Origin: Allolobophora icterica
Lineage: Eukaryota; Annelida; Clitellata; Crassiclitellata; Lumbricidae
DNA: 64,000 bases
Assembly (NCBI GenBank): GCA_963556255.1
Contig: OY744613.1
Location: 44,960,291 to 45,024,290, forward strand
Direction: 5' to 3'
Part shown: one piece after another, positions 32,178 through 43,788 of the stretch
Position numbering within the stretch: position 1 is the stretch's first letter
How the letters are laid out: each line of letters starts with the position of its first letter
The notes under the pieces: generated by a model
Databases searched by the model: none
The model's input: only the letters and a program-made list of their open reading frames with translations
What the model was told of the DNA's origin: nothing
Position numbers and translations under genes: made by a program

Positions 32178-35100
32178 TCTAATGAAAGTCCTCAATTGAC
32201 AAGACTGCAAATGTTTACTGGTATAATAAGCACTTAAAGTTATTTTGCCTATGATTCCTTAAGGGATTCATCACAGCATTGCATTGCACAAATTACTTCT
32301 GACATAACTGGAACCAGTAGTTTTTCTCCTGTTAAATGGAAATTGGAATTTCTGCAGATCACTCCAGTAGTTTCACAGTTAAGTTCAAACGCTTTCTGAT
32401 CTGAAATGATAAATGTTGAACTTTGAGATGTTACTGACTTTGGACGACGTCGGATAAATAGAATTTTCGGTACATGTGTGAAACTTGTTCAGTGTGTGTA
32501 TCGTTCCTTGGTTAGGTGACTTAACAAGAGCATCCATCTGCTCATGTTCCAATTACGATGCATTCATCTGTTCAACAGGCAATACAATAAGTAATGGACC
32601 AATTTCTAAGACCTACACTAGTAACCTCCACCTGTATGGGTTCTCATTATATTCCCATGAAGTACTAACTCACAAGTGCACATGATTTCTGACATAAGTG
32701 ACAGTAGTATTCATGATCTTCTTACAGGATTCATCAGATTACGAATTTGTGCTACTGATTTCTGACATAACTGGTATATTTCAGACTTTTCTTGAGCATG
32801 AGTTTGAAAACATATTTTGTGACAATGACTATATGAAAGCTCTGACATGGTAAAATTAAACGCAGGATCCATCAGTTCTAAGCTTTAAGGTACGGTAACT
32901 GTTCTACATTCTGTCATTATGACTTTTTGAAATACGGATAGCATGGTCTAGAATGTCAGTAAGACTGCTTGAAGATGATTAAATATGTGCAGAGAAGATC
33001 TGTATGGGTTCTCATTAAATTTCAATTTAATTAAAACCAGGTTAGTAAGTTTTGTTTACATAACAAAGACAGCAGATTGAATGGTTTTCTATATTCGGAT
33101 TTGCTTTTCTCAGAAGCAGAATGACATGAGAACAATTTGAAGCCGGAGGAAAGCGACTATTAGAAGGAAAGAAAGAGAGGTTGAGCTTCTTGTGTTAATA
33201 AGAACAAAAACAGAGGCAATCTTTGAGAAGTTAACATTTCATGTTGGAATAAACTTGAAGAAGGCATTAAACTTCAGATTCACATGCTGGAAGAAAACTT
33301 TACGACAGGAGAGGCACAGGAGTGCTACAAGGCACTGAATTTCAATTTTACACAGAGGCAGAGATGAAGTCATGTAAGTCTGGAATGGACTGGAGTAAGA
33401 ATCTAAGGCCTTAATAAGTATTAAATAGACTATGTATTAAAGAGATCTTCAATAGAAGAAGGCAGATGTAAAACAAGTCCATGTATTCTTCAGTGGCAGT
33501 CAGTGAATATTATTCAGTAAGTGCAGCAAAGAAATCGATGAAGATTGTTTGATAGAAAAGGCAACCTGTAGTTTATAAATTAAAAAGCTTAAGAGGCTGA
33601 CTTTTTACACATAATCAAATTAACGATGTGTGCATGAAATGTGACAAGTTCAAGGGTAAAAAATGTAAAAAAAATAGCAGAAACTGTTGCACACAAAATT
33701 TTCTAATGCTCAACTGCCTTTTTCAGTGGTCATGATGTTTAATTTTACTGAAACTGTAGCAAATTATGTTTGTTATTCATATATTTACTAAATTGTTACA
33801 ATATTCATCAAGTGTTCCTTCTTGAATTTTCCATGTCAGCATGGGTCTGAAGTAGAGCAATATGTTGCACACAAATAAAAGTGAATGTTTTCATTAAGTG
33901 ACACTTGATATTTTTTATATGCCTTGGCAAGTGGAGTTTCAAATTTCATGTTGATGTCATTGTTCAATTTTCTGAAGATGAAAAGGCCTACACAATGATT
34001 AGCCCGGTCAGTGGGAACCTTAAGGCCTGGGTACCAGACCAAAGTGTCTCACCCTGGTTTTGAACAATAGAGCTGAAACCCAGAAAAGAAAGGAAAATGA
34101 TAATTTTTAACAAAGTTCTGTATTAGTTGTGGACTCAAACTTAATAATGCACAGGTGTCTTGCCAAGTGAAGCCAATGGGTGGGAATATCGGGTTACAGT
34201 CGACAGTTATTAGGCGGTAAAGGGCACAACATAACTTTCTTTAGTCTCTTGTAGTCTGTAGAAAGTAGTGCACCTTCATACTGGTGGGTTGAACAATATT
34301 TTTACCTCTCGGGTAAATAATTTTGAATTAAACATATGAGCATACAATGACCCATGTGCGACTCCTAGATTGATTGAGGGGTTATTATCACTAACCGAAT
34401 GACAAGTGGTGAGGTGTTTCGCTAAGAATGGACTCGGGCACCGGGCTGTATTTTTACCCAACATTGACACTTATGATTATTATGAGGACGACGTTGGTGT
34501 TATTGCAATTGGGGTGATGGTGTAATTTTCTGCCTTGAACTCTGCAGTATTGCTATTTCTATGCTTGCATTGTTTTGCTCAGCTTAATGTCCTGATTTAA
34601 CTTAACCCTCTTCTCAACAATGTTTGCTTCCTTCAATTCAGTCATCCACCTGTGGCTTTCTCTCTGACTCATTTCACCTCAGGTTATCCACCTCACAATC
34701 TTTGCTATATTTAGCCAATGTTTAATACTTACTAGCTCGAGTTAGTGTTTACTAATTAAATATTTTGAACATGTATACGTGCATTTTATCTTAAATTTAA
34801 TATTTGCTGCACACAGCCCGTATTCAAAAGGACACATACATACAGTGTGATCACTTCTACTGCATTTTGTGTGGCTTTCAGCATTTCTTAGATCCTGCAT
34901 AAAATAACCACAATTCAATTATTGATAAATAACAAAAACTTACGGTTCAGAAAACCTTAATTAATTATTTAATTACTTTTCACCCTTAGCAACACAATTA
35001 ATCAATTATTAATTTAAATATGTTGGTAATTCTTGGCTTGTGCAAAAACTCTCCTCCATATCTGCACAGATAGGACAGTTCAAGATATTTAGTATGCAAC

Positions 35101-35853
35101 ACAGTTCATGTGCATACTTTTCCTAGTTTTGCATTCAGCCTGCCTTGAATTTTATTAAATTAAGTTGTTTTGTAAGATACACAGAAATTTAGTAGTCGGA
35201 CATTATGTCCACAAGATTTGGTCTGTAGATTTTTTACCTTAACAGCTCACATGTGATTTACATTTTGGTCAAATAAGTATTAATGATTTACTCTGTTAGA
35301 CACAATGAAGTTTCCCAGTCACCCAATATGTAATCAGAAATGATGTGTCTTTTTGGCAGCAGACTGTAATGAATCTTGGTTTGTGCAATTTTTAAACCAC
35401 AGCATTGTGAAGAATATAACCAGACTGCATTTTTATATATAAATTCGAACATTATTAAATATTGGGTAATTGTCAATATTTATATGAGGAAATTCACCTA
35501 AAATTTATTAAAATCTCATGTAATAAGTTATTCACAGCTCATGATATGACGAGACTGATGAACAGTTACTTCGTCCAGTTGGATAAGAATATGATTGTGA
35601 CATATTTTGAATATCAATTGTCAAGGCATGTTCCAAATATCAAGTGTCTCGTTTTACTGACAACAATCACTTTAAACACAACTTCAGAGCCATGTTAACG
35701 TGGAAAATGCAAGAAATGAACAATTCACCAAAATTAAAATACAAAATACAAATACATAGTTGAATTGAATAGCACACATTTGCCATAGTTTAAATAAAGA
35801 AAACGCCAAGGTCTATTAACAGAAGGCAGTTGAGCATTAGCAAATTTTGTGTC
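32178..35853. other. Duplicated upstream spacer, unit C
   Basis: Collinear with units A and B. Decayed finger pieces at 32290-32340 and 32690-32800. No intact gene seen. Confidence 0.6.
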
Positions 35854-35863
35854 TGGAATAAAT

Positions 35864-37140
35864 GGGCACGGGTAAAATGCTGATTTGCTGATTGCTGATT
35901 TGCTGATTGGCGAGGGGTAAACTGCTGATTAGAAAATGCTGACTGATCAGCATTTAACCTAGCAGCCAAATCAGCAAATCAAAGGGTAAAATGCTGATTG
36001 TTTTAATTAACAAATGCTAATTGAAATCCAGGCAACTAATGATCACAGAAGCAAATACACTTTGTTGTTTTCAATATTGTTTTAAATAACAAATGCTGAT
36101 AGAAACCAAAGCAACTAGTGATCAAAAAGCCAATACACTTTGTTGTTTTCAATATTGTTTTAATTAACAAATGCTAATTGAAATAAACAAACTTTTAAAA
36201 CACTATAAATGCACAATCAATAATTGTGTAGCTTATTATAAGTTTTGAATTTTGGAGAGTTCACATACATTGGATTGGAATGACTGCAGACATGAGTGAT
36301 ATCTACGAGTGTTTCAATAGTCAGTCAGTAAATGTAATTGTAAATCGAAAAACAGGAGGATCAATTCTTCATTATACGTGGTCAGAAGATTTTAAGAAGG
36401 ATGATTGGAAAGTTGATGGATATCGTTGGCGTTTTTGTGGATCAGCAAAAGAAAGAAAATGTGGCAGTGGTCTATGTAACAGAATGTATTTCCAGATCTA
36501 TGACGGTCCAAAGTCATTGAGCAAGTGCTTCACCAAAACAGCATATTTTCGAAAGGATCGTCCAAATTCTGTCACAATCAACTACAACGGTGATGAGAAA
36601 GTCGCAGCTGATTTTCTGCATGGAAATGCAAAGACAACGACCAGAAACTACACTCGGACGCCACCTTCAGTACTTCGGACATCTGCTACTCATGTTCAGC
36701 AGCAGAACCTCCTTCTCAAAAAACACAAAATTTAAAAAGGACAAATATTCATTGGATTGAGTGTGATTCATGTCCACGATGGTATCACAATGTCTGTGTT
36801 AGTGTTTCTAACAGAAAGAAAAAGTACATTTGTGATATGTGCATATGAAAGTGAGTTTGCAAATAGATGGTACTATATACCTTAAACTAACTTTTCTATA
36901 TTTAGTAGAAAACAATCCGTATTCTCATAACAGCATCTTGCACACCAATCAGTATAATTGATTAATAATACTGATAATAATAATTAAGACTGATTTGTTA
37001 CATTCTGTTGCTACAATCAGCATTTTTTAGCATAATTTTACCCACCAAACAGCATGGCCAATCAGCATTTTTCTAATCAGCATTTTACCCCTCGCCAATC
37101 AGCAAATCAGCAATCAGCAAATCAGCATTTTACCCGTGCC
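35864..37140. mobile_element. MULE-like DNA transposon with ~80-bp TIRs and 10-bp TSD
   Basis: Exactly flanked by TGGAATAAAT (35854-35863 and 37141-37150). Units B and D show the empty site. The terminal inverted repeats begin GGCACGGGTAAAATGCTGAT and run about 80 bp (35865-35947 against about 37060-37140), built from repeated GCTGATTTGCTGATT words. The long TIR and 10-bp duplication fit Mutator-like elements. There is no transposase inside: the only gene is the CG-1-like/PHD ORF, so the element is nonautonomous with cargo. Confidence 0.8.
36280..36848 (+). pseudogene. CG-1-like plus PHD-finger gene carried by the transposon, frameshifted
   Basis: The frame from ATG 36280 gives 151 aa. Residues ~25-110 read GGSILHYTWSEDFKKDDW, DGYRWRFCGSAKERK, KCFTKTAYF and INYNGDE. 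Their order and spacing resemble the CG-1 DNA-binding domain of calmodulin-binding transcription activators (weak, by eye). A second frame (36678-36848) reads CYSC-x~17-CDSCPRWYHNVC-x~13-CDMC and then a stop, a complete Cys4-His-Cys3 PHD pattern. The two frames overlap near 36670-36690, so one indel separates two halves of a ~185-residue protein. Candidate role: chromatin or DNA binding by a transposon accessory protein, or a captured host gene (inference). Confidence 0.55.
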
Positions 37141-37150
37141 TGGAATAAAT

Positions 37151-37489
37151 TCTAGTTTTGCACTTTTTAGTATAATCTACACTACATTTATCACATTTCA
37201 TCCTAAAGATATTCAACTTATATGCAAAACTTTGAACCTCCTAAGTTTCTTGATTGTAATAGTACAGATCGGTAGAGAAATATCCCAGAAACAACAATTT
37301 CTGTAAAAACATTTGCCATTTGCCTTTTTTCATAAGCAGTACGGGAAAAGATCAGAAAGATACGAGACCCATAAGCATTATTAAGCAATGAAACCTCTGT
37401 CCGAGCTTATCTACTCTCACGCTGTTTAGAACTACCAAAACAATCTCTCGAGAACTAGATAACTAAACAGTAAAAGAAACAGCAAAGCT
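37151..37489. other. Duplicated spacer, unit C, right of the transposon
   Basis: Collinear with 26290-26640 and 51540-51885. No gene. Confidence 0.5.
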
Positions 37490-37880
37490 GGTTTTACACT
37501 ATAGCAAAATTAAATCGGTTCCGACTTTACCCGACTTGCTTACAAAGACATAAATGCCAACATCAACAAGACATCCAACATTAATGCACTCAAACAGTGG
37601 TACGTCACCTTGTCATTGACGTAAGTTTTTCTGTACAGGTCACTGTAAATACAAATTATTTCTACATAAATTTGCAAAATCATACCACATTTAGCATTAG
37701 AATACATTTTATGCGCAGGGGCGCATTTTGCCTTCGAATACACAAAATGGTGAGCGATTGAAAATCTGCTTAACTGAAACTAAACGTAAGATTTCTATAC
37801 TAGTTTGTTCTGCTATCTGGCGAATATATTAAGAGTTTAATATGTTCCACAGACAACACGGTATCATTTCGACCAAAAAG
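37490..37880 (-). promoter_or_regulatory. Conserved upstream block (candidate promoter), unit C
   Basis: As in unit A, with the putative donor GTGAGAG intact (plus ...CTCTCACGCTG near 37420), but the TATAAAA position reads TGTAAAA. The downstream gene is also frameshifted. Confidence 0.3.
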
Positions 37881-38367
37881 ATGAGAAAGATTTCCATCAA
37901 TTTGTGTAACATCAAAATATCCAGGTTTGGACGAGTTGAATCACAAGAGTAGACCTCGGTAGGCCTATTTAATGGGTTGTTCCGAATGTCACCAAATTTT
38001 ACCTGGCGATAGGCCTACGTGGCACCGAAATAGTCAAACGCGCCTATTCCCGATTTCTGCAAACGATCCAAAGATTTTTCTGCACACTTTTAAATATTCT
38101 ATAAAATCCAGTGCAAACGACCAATCTACCCATATTGACACATACGTGACGCCAACAATTCTTGTTAATTACCGGTTTTAACCGTAAGCCTAAAACTGAG
38201 TGAAATATGAGACAAATTTTACAGCTGAATTCTTTGTTAGATATAGGCTATAGGCCTACAGCCAATGCAATTGGAATGTTACCTCTTGACATTTAGAAAT
38301 CTATGACATGACAGAATTTTCAAGAAATTTAACTCATAATAGGCCCCTAGCAGATTAGTAAATCTCT

Positions 38368-38530
38368 ATGATAATAATGATGGCTATAAGCTTAATGATG
38401 ATGGCGACGATGATGAAAACGACAATGATGACCACCATGATTATGTCGATGGTGATGTTGATGTTGGAGATGATTATAATGACGATGTTGACGACGACGA
38501 TGTTGATGATGGCCATTATGACACGGAGGA
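38368..38530 (+). repeat. GAT/GAC microsatellite
   Basis: Counterpart of 6181-6340. It also gives the empty site for the LINE inserted at 52872 (continuous TTATAATGACGATG). Confidence 0.85.
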
Positions 38531-40844
38531 TTAGTGTGATTACGATGGGATAGGTTCCAATTAGGCCTACTTGCGATTTCTTTCACTGACAGTCGACATA
38601 ATTATGACGCTAATACTAAATCTTGTGATTTATTTCCAGTCACTAGATTACTTGCGATTTTTTAACTTGAACACTCTTTAAAACTTTAATGACGAACTGC
38701 ATTGGTTTCCCAGCCATTTTAGTAGGCCTACACTATCGTCGTAAAAGTGTTAACACTGTCGATTATGTGTGACGTTTAATTACTTTACAAACTGCAGCAA
38801 GGGTACAATACCACGTTATCATAATAGCCTTTTTGCGTAGGACTTTCACATTGGCCAATAGAAATAATACACCTCAGCTAATCGAGCCAAAATGTAAAAT
38901 AATTCCAGAAACGCAAAGCAATTACGTGATCAACAGCTCCTACAGTAAGTTTTGCCCTACAACAACAGCCAGTTTCATGAAATTTAAAAGAGCTCTCAAC
39001 TTTGAATACAAACTTGATAATTGTTTCCTTTAACTCAACATTATTAGGCCAGAAATCCAGGTCCCGTCGCTTTGTAACTTGCCACAGAAGACTTAGAGCC
39101 TTGCATGTTATAGCCGAATTCGATAGATGGCGAAAAGGAACAGAAACCGTTATACGTTGTCTATTATTGGGGAGTGGTATAAAAAAGAGAAAAGCTGCTT
39201 ATTGTGCATAATTTTTAGCGTCTCCGTGCATTCTTTCGAGATCTTTTGCTGCTTTTTTTTAGCTCCAAGCTTCACTCTGTGTAGAATCGTGTTATACGAC
39301 TGTTGGCGGAGAGTTACTGTAGATCGAATGACGCAAATTTATGGTTCAACCTGGGACTAATATTAGTCCCAGGTCCAACCGTAGTTTAGGTTGGTAAATT
39401 ACGCACTTGCATTGAAACTTTATACTACAAAAAATAATAATCATCGTTTATCCAACTTCTAGTTTCAGTTATATGTTTATCGATCATCCAGCTGCTAGTT
39501 TGAGTTATATTTTCATCGGCCATCCAACTTCAAGTTTAAGTTTTATTATTAAATGTTCATCGCTCATCCACGGCAATCATTTCGACACTAAAACGATATA
39601 TTTTCATATTATAGTTTGTTTTATTACGTAATGTGTTCATCAATAACCCAGCCTCTAGTTTCACTAATAATAGTTTCATCAATCATCCAACTTCTAGTTT
39701 GAGTTTTACTATGAAATAATTTTCCTACGCGGTAATTTACCAACCTAAACTACGGTTTAACCACAGTATAAATAATTACACAGTAGGGCCTACATCGACT
39801 CGCGGCCGATGCAGCAGTCAGAATGTGTGACCGACCGCCATTTTGAAAATGGAGGTTTACACGCCGATACACCGGAATCCATCACATGAAATATTTTTTA
39901 AACGTTACAACAACATTGAGGACTACACGCCGATACACCGGAATCCATCACATAAAATATTTTTTAAACGTTACAACAGTGAGGACTTCATAGAATTAAC
40001 AATATAATTTTAAACGTTAATTTCAGCTTAAATCTATAATTCAAAAGCTCAGTTTAAAAATGGCGTCACCCCAAAAACTAGTCAACAGACAGCGATAGGA
40101 GTCGACGTACTGTGTAATTCTTTATACTGTGGTTTAACCGCAAATAGCAAGCATTGCCCAACACAACTGTTGTTCCGCTACCTAAATAATCAGAATGAAC
40201 GATTGATTCCAAGCAAAATGGAAATAGACAAGCCAGCCACCGCCTTTGAAGGTACTTCATACAGGAGTTCACGAAACCATATGGATATAATTTACGATGT
40301 CAGATGTCAGTTGCATAGAACTGAGATAACAAAATAAATTATTGATGTGTAATAATTCTGCTGAAAGGATCCATAGTAAATTAAGACACAATATTAAGTA
40401 AACAAATATGTATGCACAACAATCTAATGCACAATGCCTAAAAGAAGCGAGACGAGTGACAATTAATAATCTAGGTACAACATATTTGAAGTTTTTAATC
40501 TACACCGACCATCAGAAACTAGACGGAGATTTTGGTTCAATGCACAAAAAAATTCATTATACATGAACTATAATATTATATTATAATAAAAGCAGTAAGC
40601 TTATAGACCAGGATTACTAATTAAAATTGATTTGCAACAATTCTGTTAAAACAGAAAATCTATAGTAAATTATGATGCACGATCAAGTTTCCATAAAACA
40701 CCGAGGAGATGCATTTAATGTGTTCTTATTTCCAATGACTTATTCGCAATCCATGTTACAGCTGTCTATAATCACAAACAGCAGCGTGATCGACATCCGA
40801 AATACACCCAAAATTAATTTGTACAAAAACATAGCCTTCAATAT

Positions 40845-40845
<1 letters not shown>
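38531..40845. other. Duplicated 3' flank of ZNF unit D
   Basis: No gene. Contains TAGGCCTA insertions at 38562-38569 and 38723-38730, the palindrome near 39353-39372, and 36-bp repeats (39435-39715). Confidence 0.6.
39763..40131. mobile_element. Copy of the 29126 MITE with internal duplication
   Basis: Same ends and GTTTAACC duplications (39755-39762, 40132-40139). A ~66-bp segment starting ACACGCCGATACACCGGAAT is repeated (39859 and 39925). Confidence 0.8.
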
Positions 40846-40908
<63 letters not shown>

Positions 40909-41102
40909 TTTATTCTTTAATTAAGCGCCTGCAAACGCACTGCGCTGTACATGTACATGTTATGCGATAAACCTTAACTACTAACAGAACAGACAGCCTG
41001 CATTACACGGCGCAAATTGTAGCCTACAAAGCATGTCCGCCTATGGGACTCGATCTCTGTACCTCTCGCACTCTACGCCAGATGTTATCCAATGCGCTAT
41101 CG
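40846..41102 (-). mobile_element. tRNA-derived SINE
   Basis: On the minus strand the head (near 41100-41035) has an A-box-like TAGCGCATTGG and a B-box-like GATCGAGTCCC. The 3' end reads GCGCTTAATTAAAGAATAAA followed by TATTATT and a long (ATT)n tail (plus 40846-40908). The host sequence, CTTCAATATT on the left and GTGTCAGTCC on the right, is continuous in the other units. The tail resembles the 3' end of the LINE at 48449, a likely mobilising partner. Confidence 0.6.
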
Positions 41103-41135
41103 GTGTCAGTCCTTCGTAGGCATTCACATCTAGAG

Positions 41136-41746
41136 TCTATCGTAATCGTAATTATCCAAACTTCTAAAGCGCCACTCGAAGGCCAAGCGCAGGACACCAG
41201 CCTATTCATGAGCGCTACGTCAGATCACAGGGGGTTTCCAGAGAGTAGTCCAAAAGAGGTCCAAGTCCGATTTCCAGGGTACCAGATCAGTTTCCAGATA
41301 GTGGTCCAAAAGAGGTCCAAGTCCAATTTCCAGGAGGCCAAACCAAATCAAAGGGGGTTTCCCGAGAGTAGTCCAAAAGAGGTCCAAGTCCGATTTCCAG
41401 GGTACCAGATCAGTTTCCAGAGAGTGGTCCAAAAGAGGTCCAAGTCCGATTTCCAGGGTACCAGATCAGGAGAGGCAGAACAGCTGTCAAGGCGGGTGTT
41501 GTTTACGGCGAGAAGAATTGGAAGGCGGAGGATCAGATGAGTCAGGGTAAGAGTACTTGAAAAGGTGAGACTTCTGTTTTGAGTGGAAAGGCTTGATGTA
41601 GGGCTTGAGTAAGAGGAAGATGTAGGGCTTGAGTAAGAGGAAGGAGGACGGTAGACATTGAGAACCTTCCACCGTCCTAAACTCACCTGGTTACTGTTTT
41701 CACTCCTTTGAATGCGCCTCAATCACTCTTAAACTTCCTAATACAA
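41136..41746 (-). mobile_element. Truncated, 5'-inverted LINE copy
   Basis: Minus strand: the 3' tail (ATTACG)n is at 41136-41160 next to GGCGCTTTAGAAG. Four ~65-bp tandem repeats follow (41225-41470, containing GGTCCAAGTCCGATTTCC), then C-terminal coding remnants (LFHSKQKSHLFK, SSRRKQHPP) and an endonuclease scrap VYRPPSSYSSPT. At about 41662 the orientation flips: 41665-41746 is plus-strand sequence equal to 42717-42804, the segment just upstream of that scrap. Adjacent source segments joined in opposite orientation are the classic twin-priming 5' inversion, combined here with an internal deletion. Confidence 0.65.
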
Positions 41747-41767
41747 TTGAGAACCAGTTGTGAGTAT

Positions 41768-42484
41768 ATGGTGGATAGCAGGAGTCAGTGGTTGCACAGC
41801 TCAGAGCTCTTATCATCTTTCCTAACTGTCGGCGTCTTCTCTGACATGCCAGTCATCTTTCTTCTGGACTACTCTTCTGGACGCGGTGAGTTCGTTCCAA
41901 TATTTTTCATCACATTCCAGCCAATTTCTCGCCTAATATTCGCCCATCATCCTTTGTCCATTTTTTTCCATCCAAGCCAGATTCATCCAGCATCGCCTCC
42001 TTTCTCACCCGCCTACATGTATCTGCCAATCATTCTTTTTACCCTGAGCATCCGTTGTATGAATGCCTACCATATCCAATTTCACCCCTCAAACCCGCGC
42101 ATGACCTATATACCATCCACAGCCAGCCATCATAACCCCGCCCATTCAGTTACAGCAAGTATTCAAAATGGCTATTTGTCCTACATTCCCCTATCCTACT
42201 TCCTGACAGTTGACCACAAACGACCATTCAAACAACCCACTCACTATCGTTTCTTCACCATTTTAATCTTACTCTCTGGCGACATACATGTAAATCCGGG
42301 TCCTATTAATGTGCATTCCGCTTCTGCTGCTGCTGCTGCTGCTGCTCCTCCTTCATCCCGTCCTCCACCTCCGCCATCTTCTGCTCCTACTACTGCTGCT
42401 CCTCCTCCTCCCCTATACCATCTTCTCCTCCACCTCCTCCATCTCAGAACACACACAAAAACAAATTCATATTGTGCACCCTGA
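41768..42484 (+). pseudogene. LINE N-terminal segment with 2A-like motif
   Basis: Open plus frame (it extends to 41708, but the first ~12 codons come from the neighbouring inverted fragment). A hydrophobic run ILILLS precedes GDIHVNPGP at 42278-42304, followed by Ala/Pro-rich low complexity. NPGP with an upstream D-x-x-x is the ribosome-skipping 2A core known from APE-type LINEs of marine invertebrates. The usual Glu (D-V/I-E-x-NPGP) is His here, which is often poorly active. The frame is lost before the endonuclease. Confidence 0.7.
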
Positions 42485-43788
42485 ACATTCGCTCACTTCT
42501 TCATCCTACACACTCTGAAGAAATTAAAGACTTGGCCCGCTCCTCTCACCCTCCAGACCTATTTGCATTAACGGAAACCTGGTTCAACTCAAGTACAACT
42601 CGTGCCCAATACGAAGACTGCATACCAACCGGCTACCATTTACACAGCACACCCCGCCCTTCTAAATCGTCAACCGTTAAGAACACCACAGGTGGAGGCA
42701 TTGCTTTTTTGACTCGAGAACCTTCCACCGTCCTAAACTCACCTGGTTACTGTTTTCACTCCTTTGAATGCGCCTCAATCACTCTTAAACTTCCTAATAC
42801 AATCCTAACCATTTTCAATGTCTACCGTCCTCCTTCCTCGTACTCAAGCCCTACATCTGTCTTCTTACAAGAATTTACCACCCTCCTATCCACTGCTGCC
42901 ACTACCCCTCATGAATTCTTGATCACAGGGGACTTCAATATACATGTCGACAATCCTTCTGACTCATTTGCCTCCGAATTTCTCACGCTCTTATCATCAA
43001 CTAACTTGGTTCAACACGTCAACTTCCATACCCACTGTCATAACCACACACTTGACCTCATCATCACTTCATCTTTCTCTAAGTTATCGCCATATATTTC
43101 TTTCTCATTTGATACACCTTCCGATCATTACCCCATTTTCACACGCCTTAACACACAACCTACCCCGCGTCCTGATCCCGTGTCTCATTCTTTCCGCCGC
43201 ATCAGCTCCACAAACATTGAAGCCTTCAAGCAAGATCTTTCCTCTTCAGAACTCGTTCTAAATCCTTCATCCTCTCTCGACGACCTGCTGTCTTCCTACA
43301 ACACCACTCTCTCTTCGCTCCTAGACAAAGACGCTCCTATCATTACCAAATCCGGCTCTCACTCTAACAATCCTTGGTATAATTCCTACCTCCAGGCCTT
43401 CAAATATTTCCGACGACGCCTTGAACGCACTTACAAACGAACCCGTTATCCTCAAATGCTCTCCGCCCTAAAAGCTGCCACAAATAAATACCACAACCTA
43501 CTGGCTACAGCCAAAAAGAGGTTTTACTCCTCATTAGATCATTCTCGATCCGCTAATCCTCGTCTTCTGTGGAAAACCATAAACAACCTACTTCATCGGA
43601 ACTCCTCCAGTCCACTCCCAAACTCTCTTCCATCTTCTTCAATAGCTGAGTCATTCTGCTCTTTCTTTTCAGGCAAAATTTCTACCCTCCGTCTCTGTCT
43701 CCAGTCACTTCTGTCCAAAACCACCATCGAATCACCTTCAGACGCTCCCTCCTGTACTCATGACTGTCCGCCTTCCCCTCCTCCATAA
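42472..43788 (+). pseudogene. LINE APE-type endonuclease
   Basis: 438-codon frame. Endonuclease landmarks in order: TLNIRSL, LTETWF (catalytic Glu), NVYRPPSSY, TGDFNIHVD, LDLIITSS and SDHYPI (catalytic Asp-His). The linker to the RT follows (NPWYNSYLQAFK, RRRLERTYKR). A TAA at 43786-43788 interrupts the polyprotein; the same frame reopens at once into the RT. The first Met is only where the frame opens; the real N-terminus lies upstream in another frame. Confidence 0.85.
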
